Shown here piece by piece: positions 58,428 to 64,000 of a DNA stretch of 64,000 nt. Within the stretch, counting starts at the first letter, position 1; each line of letters starts with the position of its first letter. The notes beneath the pieces are model-generated. The model saw only the letters and a program-made list of their open reading frames with translations, ran no database searches and was not told the origin of the DNA. Made by a program: the position numbers and the translations under genes. This DNA comes from Haemophilus sp. CCUG 60358. Lineage in GTDB: Bacteria > Pseudomonadota > Gammaproteobacteria > Enterobacterales > Pasteurellaceae. The stretch lies in NCBI RefSeq assembly GCF_001679485.1, contig NZ_LZOZ01000015.1, positions 76,215 to 140,214 of the forward strand, read 5' to 3'.

Positions 58428-58799
58428 ATGCAAACTAAATTTAATTTATATCCTAAAGAACAATTACCTGAAAAATTTAAATTTCCTCAGTCTTATATTG
58501 ATTTATCGAGTAATATGGAAAAGATAAATGAATTGAAATATTTTCCTTGGTGGTTTGAGGATTCTGAGTTTGAGGATAATGTTTATCTTTATAGTAAGGC
58601 TATTGAAGAGCTTACTGGTGTGGCTGATTTAATTGCATTTGCTAGAGATGGCGATTGGGCAGCTTGTTTCAAATTAACGGATTACTCTGGAAATCCGAGA
58701 GTTTATGTTCACGATCTTGGTAATGAAGCCAATAAATATGAATGTAAGGATTTTGATGAGTGGTTAGCGGAAGAAATCAAAAGTGCAAAAGAGTATTAA
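58428..58799 (+). CDS. cdiI: CdiI immunity protein, SMI1/KNR4 (SUKH) type
   Basis: A 123-residue cytoplasmic protein beginning 11 bases after the cdiA stop (site AAGGAAG), the position of an immunity gene. FPWWFEDSEFE, LIAFARDGDWAACF and the late NPRVYVHDLGN plus DFDEWL fit SMI1/KNR4-type immunity proteins. It should neutralise the CdiA C-terminal toxin in the producing cell and its kin. The next gene starts one base after its stop. Confidence 0.78.
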   Translation: MQTKFNLYPKEQLPEKFKFPQSYIDLSSNMEKINELKYFPWWFEDSEFEDNVYLYSKAIEELTGVADLIAFARDGDWAACFKLTDYSGNPRVYVHDLGNEANKYECKDFDEWLAEEIKSAKEY

Positions 58800-58800
58800 A

Positions 58801-59343
58801 ATGGACTATTTAAATTTAAGTAAAGAAGTTTCCTATGCGCTTCGTCATGCCCCATGGGAATATGAATTAGAACTGGATTCTGAAGGTTGGGTTTCTGTCG
58901 AACAATTAATTTCATCATTTAGAAATAGTGATGAAAAATGGAATACGTTAACCGAAGACGATCTAGTTAAAATGATCAACCTATCGGAAAAGAAAAGACA
59001 TGAGATTAAAAATGGAAAAATAAGAGCTTTCTATGGGCATTCAATTCCAATGAAAATTTCTAAAGAAATTGGTTATCCACCAAAGTATTTATACCATGGG
59101 ACAAGTATAAATTATTTAGATGATATTAAATCAAATGGATTGAAGCCGATGTCTCGTCAATATGTACATTTATCTGAGGATGTTGAGACAGCAAAATTGG
59201 TCGGGGATAGAAAAAAAGGAGAGACAATTCTTCTGATAATTGATACAGAATTAGCTCGATCTAAAGGCATTAAGTTTTATATAGGTAATGAGAAGGTATG
59301 GTTATCCGATGGTATTCCAGTCGAATTCATTAGAGAAAGATAA
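58801..59343 (+). CDS. kptA: KptA/Tpt1-family RNA 2'-phosphotransferase
   Basis: KptA removes an internal 2'-phosphate from RNA, using NAD+ and leaving ADP-ribose 1'',2''-cyclic phosphate. The 180 residues keep the family signature and its catalytic set: R15-H16 in SYALRHAP, R75 in KIRAFYGHS, LYHGTS, and R119 in SRQYVHLS, then GEKVWLSDG-type NEKVWLSDGIPVEFI at the end. The ATG at 58801 lies one base after the cdiI stop, so expression is tied to the CDI operon; an in-frame start at 58783 would overlap cdiI. Its role next to a toxin-immunity pair is unknown. Confidence 0.88.
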   Translation: MDYLNLSKEVSYALRHAPWEYELELDSEGWVSVEQLISSFRNSDEKWNTLTEDDLVKMINLSEKKRHEIKNGKIRAFYGHSIPMKISKEIGYPPKYLYHGTSINYLDDIKSNGLKPMSRQYVHLSEDVETAKLVGDRKKGETILLIIDTELARSKGIKFYIGNEKVWLSDGIPVEFIRER

Positions 59344-59673
59344 CTTTTAAAGGAAACTAATAAAGTGCGGTCAATTTTCAAAGAGTTTTAAAACCTCTTA
59401 AAAACTGACCGCACTTTTTGTGTTTTTAATGATGCTTATTTTTAAGCAAACCTTATAATTTCACATCCAACTTAGCGTAAGCTGGTTCTACTTTTTCCAA
59501 TGCTTTTTATACGTAAATATCGTGAGCAAGCAATACACTTAAATGGTGATGACCATTGATTCATCTTTGCAGAAAATGCGCATGTTTCTATTAAAGGCAA
59601 TCTTAATTTAGGAAGCCGTCAAGACAGCAATCACTACGACAGCAAACAAACACAAGCCGGAGCGGGCTTTAGT
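59344..59673 (+). repeat. Boundary repeat R1 plus decayed cdiA remnant
   Basis: The 330 bases hold a hairpin from two facing uptake sequences (AAAGTGCGGTCA 59362-59373, TGACCGCACTTT 59406-59417) that can end the cdi transcript. About 60 bases follow (AATGATGCTTAT to AACTTAGCGTA, to ~59478) that recur at 63890-63940. After a TGA at 59557-59559, the frame of the next orphan cdiA fragment is already open and reads HVSIKGNLNLGSRQDS. The stretch between is a scrambled remnant with no gene. Confidence 0.8.
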
Positions 59674-61830
59674 GTGGCAATTTATGGCAGCGGCTCAAGT
59701 GTTTCAGCGAACTATTCTCAAAACAAAGCGAAAGTGAACTATGCCCAAGTGGAAGAACAAACGGGCTTCCATGTTGGCAAAGGTGGAATGGATGTTAAGG
59801 TTGCGGGGAATACGCACCTTGCGGGCTCTGTGATTGACAGTGAAGCAGCCCAAGATAAGAACCACTTCAAAACCAAATCGCTCACTCACACTGATATTGA
59901 AAACCGCAGTGAGGTTGAAGTGAAAAGCGTGAGTGCGGGGCTTTCAACGGATATGGCACAGAATGCTAAAAATGCGATGGCCGCCGCGGCGAGTGCTTTA
60001 GGGAATAAGCATGAAAGTGCTACAAGTCAAACGCAATCAGCGATAGGGTCTAATATTCAAATTGACACAGAAACACCGGAAAATCTGACCGCACTTTCCA
60101 GAGATACACAAAATGCCAATCATAAAGTGAAAGCATTTGACCATAACGAAGTGAAAGAGCAGCAAGAAGCAGCACAAGTAGCAGGAGAGCTGTTTGCAAA
60201 AGTAACGGGCGACCTTGCGAAAAAATTTGAATTTGAAGAGGGGAGCCAAGAGAAGATTGTAATGCATGCCCTTGCCGGTGCTTTAGCTGCGAAGATGTCA
60301 GATGGCAATGTGGCGACAGGTGCGGCAGCGGGAGCGAGTTCAGAGTGGTTGAACACGTATGTTACAGATTACTTAAATGAACAAGCGAAAGACCTCAAGC
60401 TAGATGCAGGACAAAAAGAGAAACTGAAACAAGCTGCACAGCAGATGACAGCGTTGGCGATAGGTGCGGCAGCGGGTGCTGTAACTGGTGGGTCAAGTGA
60501 AACCATGAAACAGGGCGCGTTGACATCTTACAATGCGGAGACGTATAACAGACAGCTTCATCAAAATGAGAAAGAGCGTATTAAGTTACTTGCAAATGGC
60601 GATGAAGAAAAAGAACGTCGTTTAGAAATTGCGGCCTGTGCGTTGGTGCATTGTTCTGCGCAGATTCCTGAGGATGACCCGCGTTATGCAGCAGAATATC
60701 AAAAAGAAATATTGGGTAATACAGCGGAATTTGCCAATGAGAGAACGTTGCTCTCACAACAAAAATATCTTTGGTCTGATGATGCTTGGAGAGCCGGAGA
60801 TGTCGAGAATATGTTTGATTATAATCATGTTTATAAAGCATCAGATGCTGCTGCTAGAAATCGTATTCCTGAGCGAACAGTTGGTTTGTTACAGTCGGCT
60901 AGTGGCGTCGTGACGGCGACTGCAGGTGCTGTTGCTTGTTTAGGTGGCACAACTTGTGTTGTGGGAACAGGAATGATGGCTTATGGTGGTGATAATGCCT
61001 ATGCTGGTTTTGAAACGATGATAACAGGTAAAAACCCAGGTACCCTTGGTGGGAAAGTGATCAGTACTGTTACAAATACTGATAGAGATACATCAGAATT
61101 AATTTATGGATTCCCAAGCTTATTCACAGGAGGTAAGGGGATTGGAGCGGTTAAGACTGGTATAAAACAAGCTGAAGAAACATTATCAAGAGGAACGATT
61201 AATAGTAGATTATTAGGAAACGATTACGAATATTTAGGTCATGGTGTATTTAAAGGTCCGAATGGTGGCCTAGCAGTCAACACAGGCCAAGTTGATCCGT
61301 TGACTGGCCAAGCTGTTTTTAGGGGATTGAATAAGGATGGTTCTGGGGCAAATGGTCGCTATTATTTTATTTCAAATGTCGATGGAAATCAGTTCATAAC
61401 AAAAAGTATAAATAGGAATGGTTTGAATTCATCTATATTACAAAAGATATCTGATGGAAATAAGTTTAATAATGAGCGCCATTCTATTTATCCCTATAAT
61501 GAACTTTACATTGATAAAGTAAATGGGGGCTATTTTCGGTTAGATTCTTATGATAATAGAACAAGAGAGATAGTGTCTAGAAAATATACTCAATTTTCTG
61601 ATATTAATTTAAAAACAGGATTATCTTATTTAAAGGAAATACCGAAAAAATACTCAGTGGGAAGTAGAATTTCGGATGTTCCTTCTAATGGCATCTTAGG
61701 TGGGCAAGTATTAAGAGGTGAATATATTTTAGAGGTGCCTAAACAGTATAATCCTATTCCATCTAAGATATTAGATAAGGCTAATGAATTGAAAATAATT
61801 ATTCGTGATAGTGAAGGTAATGTTTATTAA
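59674..61830 (+). CDS. Orphan CdiA C-terminal module, 5'-truncated
   Basis: A 718-residue frame (GTG start chosen by convention; the same frame is open back to 59560) that lacks signal peptide and secretion domain. Residues 1-150 correspond to the pre-toxin repeats of the main CdiA (for example VNYAQVEEQTGFHVGKGGMD; the NLTALSRDT stretch is shared in both). There is no VENN motif; a different pretoxin region with paired cysteines (CALVHC; CLGGTTC) and helix-rich segments follows. The last ~110 residues (NKFNNERHSIYPYNELY, YFRLDSYDNRTREIVSRK, SDVPSNG, LEVPKQYNPIPSKILDKA) are a toxin-like domain seen in other polymorphic toxins, but its activity is not known to me. Without a promoter it is probably silent. 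Confidence 0.78.
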   Translation: MAIYGSGSSVSANYSQNKAKVNYAQVEEQTGFHVGKGGMDVKVAGNTHLAGSVIDSEAAQDKNHFKTKSLTHTDIENRSEVEVKSVSAGLSTDMAQNAKNAMAAAASALGNKHESATSQTQSAIGSNIQIDTETPENLTALSRDTQNANHKVKAFDHNEVKEQQEAAQVAGELFAKVTGDLAKKFEFEEGSQEKIVMHALAGALAAKMSDGNVATGAAAGASSEWLNTYVTDYLNEQAKDLKLDAGQKEKLKQAAQQMTALAIGAAAGAVTGGSSETMKQGALTSYNAETYNRQLHQNEKERIKLLANGDEEKERRLEIAACALVHCSAQIPEDDPRYAAEYQKEILGNTAEFANERTLLSQQKYLWSDDAWRAGDVENMFDYNHVYKASDAAARNRIPERTVGLLQSASGVVTATAGAVACLGGTTCVVGTGMMAYGGDNAYAGFETMITGKNPGTLGGKVISTVTNTDRDTSELIYGFPSLFTGGKGIGAVKTGIKQAEETLSRGTINSRLLGNDYEYLGHGVFKGPNGGLAVNTGQVDPLTGQAVFRGLNKDGSGANGRYYFISNVDGNQFITKSINRNGLNSSILQKISDGNKFNNERHSIYPYNELYIDKVNGGYFRLDSYDNRTREIVSRKYTQFSDINLKTGLSYLKEIPKKYSVGSRISDVPSNGILGGQVLRGEYILEVPKQYNPIPSKILDKANELKIIIRDSEGNVY

Positions 61831-61848
61831 TTTACAAGAGGTTGTTGT

Positions 61849-62331
61849 ATGGAGAAATATTTTTACAGTAAAGGATGGTCATTTGTTAAAAAAAAATCTT
61901 GGGGGGAGTTTTCTGTCGAAGATGCCTTAAGGAGACATGGAAAGGAGGAATATACTGTTTTAATCAATTCTTCTAGTAGACCTGATTCCTATATTGTTAT
62001 TGGGAAAGATTATGTCATTGTGTACTTTTTAGATGATAATCTTAATGAGGTTTTATCATATGAATTTAAATTTAGTAAATTAACAACTGATAAATTATTT
62101 TTATCTTTTATTACATCTAAAAAATATGGGGTAGGTAAGGCTCCTATTATTATACATCAATTTAAAATTTTAGAGGATGGACACGTTTTTTCAGAAAGAA
62201 TGGACTATGAGTCTAATATTGTTGATAGTTATGAGGTTATTATAAATACTAATTCTAATTATTATAATTATCCTAAGTTTGGATGCTATGAGGAGTTCCT
62301 AAAGTTGGATCGATATTTTGATAGTTGGTAA
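61849..62331 (+). CDS. Probable immunity protein for the orphan CdiA module
   Basis: Not recognised. 160 residues, mostly predicted soluble, rich in Lys, Ser, Tyr and Asp (MEKYFYSKGWSFVKKKSWGE). It begins 18 bases after the stop of the orphan module with a GAGG site, where a cognate immunity gene is expected. Base use is very AT-rich. Function inferred from position only. Confidence 0.6.
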   Translation: MEKYFYSKGWSFVKKKSWGEFSVEDALRRHGKEEYTVLINSSSRPDSYIVIGKDYVIVYFLDDNLNEVLSYEFKFSKLTTDKLFLSFITSKKYGVGKAPIIIHQFKILEDGHVFSERMDYESNIVDSYEVIINTNSNYYNYPKFGCYEEFLKLDRYFDSW

Positions 62332-62410
62332 TTAGCGTGTTAAGAAATAAAGCCTAGATAATCTGGGTTTTATTTGAGGTTATATGGGCTATTATAGTTC
62401 ATTAATGATA

Positions 62411-62480
62411 AATTGCGGTCAATTTTCAAAGGGTTTTAAAACCTCTCAAAAACTGACCGCACTTTTGTATTTTTAATGAT
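62411..62480 (+). repeat. Boundary repeat R2
   Basis: Third copy of the hairpin repeat: AATTGCGGTCAATTTTC with one decayed core, then GGGTTTTAAAACCTCTCAAAAACTGACCGCACTTTTG and TTTTTAATGATG. It lies between the orphan immunity gene and the next toxin remnant. Confidence 0.75.
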
Positions 62481-62491
62481 GGTGATATTAA

Positions 62492-62593
62492 TCATATGAG
62501 AAATCTTTAATAGATAAAGGTTATGATTATTTGGTGGTTGAAGAGGCAATAAATGAAATTATTATAAGAAATAAAAGTAGAGGAATTAAATGA
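62492..62593 (+). pseudogene. Remnant of a lost CdiA toxin: last ~33 codons
   Basis: The frame opens after a TAA at 62489-62491 and reads SYEKSLIDKGYDYLVVEE, then AINEIIIRNKSRGIK and TGA. The TGA overlaps the ATG of the next gene (ATGA at 62590-62593), the usual coupling of a toxin end and its immunity gene. Only the 3' end of the toxin is left. Confidence 0.65.
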
Positions 62594-63036
62594 AAAAATT
62601 TGTGGGTGATATAAATATTTTTTTAAATGCTTTGGGTGAAAAACAAGGTAGCAACTTAATATTAAAAGCTATTTCTATTGTGGCTACGGATTTTGAAGTG
62701 GAGTATTTTGAATGCGATAATATTCAACATACTTATTTTCACTTTTTTAAAAGAGGAGTTGATTTTGTTTTTTCTAAAAATAATGATAGTGAGTTTTTGG
62801 AATCTATATTTTTTTATGTAAATAAATATAACAATGAGTATTATGAGTACCCTTTTTTAGAACAGCTTTTTTTGGAGTTAGATAATAAATTTACTCAAAA
62901 TGATCTAATTGTGAAATTTGGAAAGCCTGAAGCTTATTCTGATAATTGGATTAGGTATAGTATTAATAATAAGTATGTTCATTTTGAATTTAATGAGTTA
63001 AAGGAGCTTTCTCAAATAACATTGTTTATTAAATGA
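62590..63036 (+). CDS. Probable orphan immunity protein
   Basis: Not recognised. 148 residues, soluble, rich in aromatic residues (FFYVNKYNNEYYEYPFLEQL). The C-terminal half (NDLIVKFGKPEAYSDNWIRY, then FEFNELKELSQITLFI) has the beta-rich look of several small immunity families. The overlap of its ATG with the stop of a toxin remnant supports the immunity role. Confidence 0.6.
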   Translation: MKKFVGDINIFLNALGEKQGSNLILKAISIVATDFEVEYFECDNIQHTYFHFFKRGVDFVFSKNNDSEFLESIFFYVNKYNNEYYEYPFLEQLFLELDNKFTQNDLIVKFGKPEAYSDNWIRYSINNKYVHFEFNELKELSQITLFIK

Positions 63037-63132
63037 GACACTCAATAGCTCAGATCTCCTGATGCGTGCTTGTATCTAACTAAAAATAAACAAACTGAAA
63101 TTATTTATAAAAATAGTGAAAATCTGAATTAA

Positions 63133-63192
63133 ATAAAATTGATGTTTAGGCTCGCGTTGGGAAACGCGCGCCGTCGTTGGAGCATTAAGTGA
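63133..63192 (+). pseudogene. Remnant of another lost CdiA toxin: last ~19 codons
   Basis: The frame after a TAA at 63130-63132 reads IKLMFRLALGNARRRWSIK and TGA. This short piece is far richer in G and C than its surroundings, and its TGA overlaps the GTG start of the next immunity gene. I read it as the last part of a toxin gene whose remainder was lost. Confidence 0.55.
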
Positions 63193-63689
63193 AGGACGTT
63201 AAAGAAAAGTTTAGAAATATTGATATTTGGTCTTTTGATGGAAAAGGCGATATAAATAACATATTGAAATTTCAATCTATATTCAACATTACTTTGCCAA
63301 ATACTTATAGAGAATTAATGACTAGGTATAATAATCCGAAGTTTGAACAAGATACTTTTGATTTCTATGATCCCTATCATGAACGAGAATCTTTAGCATC
63401 ATTTGGATTTGATGGGTTTAATTCCCAATATGAGAATATTTACAATCAATTTATTTATTCAGATGAAGATGGATATGAAAATGTGTATTCATTTGCTCAT
63501 ACATCTGAAGGAAACTGGTTATGCTTTGATTATAGAGATTGCCCCACAACATCAGAACCAAAGATCTCTTTAGTTATTCATGATGAATATAACGATGAAA
63601 TAGGAAAATGGCTTATTTTATCTGTAGCAAATAATTTTGATGATTTTCTAGATAGTCTTTACGATTTTAATGAGCGCTATCCTGATTAG
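63189..63689 (+). CDS. SMI1/KNR4 (SUKH) family immunity protein
   Basis: A 166-residue cytoplasmic protein with the SUKH family marks: TLPNTYRELMTRYNNPKF near the N-terminus, FDFYDPYHERESLASFGF, and FAHTSEGNWLCFDYRDCP followed by VIHDEYND and the late NNFDDFLDSLYD. Many CDI, Rhs and other toxin systems use this fold for immunity. The GTG start at 63189 overlaps the stop of a toxin remnant. It has no intact toxin partner in the window. Confidence 0.82.
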   Translation: MKDVKEKFRNIDIWSFDGKGDINNILKFQSIFNITLPNTYRELMTRYNNPKFEQDTFDFYDPYHERESLASFGFDGFNSQYENIYNQFIYSDEDGYENVYSFAHTSEGNWLCFDYRDCPTTSEPKISLVIHDEYNDEIGKWLILSVANNFDDFLDSLYDFNERYPD

Positions 63690-63823
63690 CAAAGAGCGGC
63701 AGTGTTTCTCTAAAAAACATAAATGGTAAAAGCATCTACGCTTGTACTAATTAAGAAAGCGATTTAAAAATCGGGCAATTTAGTCATGTAAAATCGCTAA
63801 TCATCGATTTAATTAACGCAGTT
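63690..63823 (+). other. Intergenic stretch, no gene seen
   Basis: After the SUKH gene, about 130 bases contain a small inverted repeat (GCGATTT..AAATCG near 63760-63776) and an AT-rich stretch. I see no supported reading frame; it leads into boundary repeat R3. Confidence 0.4.
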
Positions 63824-63940
63824 GAAAGTGCGGGCAATTTTCAAAGAGTTTTAAAACTTCTCAAAAACTGACCGCACTTTTTGTGTTTTTAATGATGCTT
63901 ATTTTAAGCAAACCTTATAATTTCACATCCAACTTAGCGT
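63824..63940 (+). repeat. Boundary repeat R3 (long form)
   Basis: AAAGTGCGGGCAATTTTC, AAAGAGTTTTAAAAC, TTCTCAAAAACTGACCGCACTTTTTG and then AATGATGCTTATTTTAAGC to AACTTAGCGTA. Over about 110 bases it matches R1 (59362-59478) with few differences. Confidence 0.85.
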
Positions 63941-63944
63941 ATTA

Positions 63945-64000
63945 ACCTTACCAAGCGGAAAACAAGTCAAAGTGATGGCACCTCGCGTCTATGCCATGGC
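63945..64000 (+). pseudogene. Start of a further orphan cdiA fragment, cut by window end
   Basis: The 56 bases encode LPSGKQVKVMAPRVYAMA in frame, the same as residues 1454-1471 of the main CdiA (54196-54249), with a few silent differences. It begins right after boundary repeat R3, as the first orphan module follows R1. The window ends inside it. Confidence 0.75.

Noticed and set aside
47848..63893. Four similar repeats R0-R3 as a CRISPR array
   Set aside because: They lie kilobases apart with genes between them, have no regular spacers, and there are no cas genes.

Overview
The window is a 64 kb chromosomal piece of a Pasteurellaceae bacterium, most likely a Haemophilus close to H. parainfluenzae. 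The genus call rests on many copies of the Haemophilus-type DNA uptake sequence (AAGTGCGGT / ACCGCACTT), the low GC content, and proteins that read like H. influenzae orthologues (OTC, SpeF, PepE, RsmJ, the ATP synthase). The species is an inference. No rRNA, tRNA, CRISPR array, insertion sequence or phage was found.

Region 1 (1-15.9 kb) holds core and nitrogen/amine metabolism. It starts with trmA (5' end outside the window), rsmJ and rseC. A minus-strand module follows: an AbgA-like amidohydrolase, a DcuC-family carrier and peptidase E. This module is bracketed by two copies of the rseC 3' end plus its terminators, and the second copy is fused to a foreign start. Next come potE and speF, with an unannotated ornithine-sensing leader peptide (speFL), then ornithine carbamoyltransferase, cpdB behind a perfect CRP-type site, an NSS transporter with its 32-residue MetS-like subunit, and a DUF533 (YebE-like) protein.

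Region 2 (16-22 kb) is an ilvG-ilvM-(small secreted protein)-ilvD-ilvA cluster for branched-chain amino acids. A ~208 bp MITE/BIME-like inverted-repeat element lies just before ilvD. Region 3 (22-34 kb) is the classical origin neighbourhood: atpIBEFHAGDC, rsmG, mnmG, oriC (four GATC-led AT-rich 13-mers and three perfect DnaA boxes), mioC, zapB and glpX. Region 4 (34-45 kb) carries mutS, an MgtC-family protein, rimO followed by a cytoplasmic N-glycosyltransferase with a lysine-rich tail, asd, pldB, a DASS anion transporter and a glycine-zipper lipoprotein with a His-rich end.

Region 5 (45.5-64 kb) is an AT-rich accessory island built around a two-partner-secretion contact-dependent inhibition (CDI) locus. 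Before cdiB lies an array of small genes: three decayed copies of one small lipoprotein, several 65-77 residue two-helix membrane proteins, and an Imm45-like immunity gene. The main locus is cdiB, cdiA (2859 aa, VENN-type, ParB-like toxin end), an SMI1/KNR4-type immunity gene, and one base later a KptA-type RNA 2'-phosphotransferase. Downstream is a series of orphan modules: a 5'-truncated cdiA end with a different toxin domain and its immunity gene, then two immunity genes preceded by only the last ~34 and ~19 codons of lost toxins, then the start of another cdiA fragment cut by the window end. A repeated hairpin made from two facing uptake sequences separates the modules, and two copies share ~110 bp of border sequence. 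The most interesting items are the KptA gene in the CDI operon, the decayed toxin tails coupled to immunity genes, the lipoprotein/two-helix array, the speF leader peptide and the rseC duplication.
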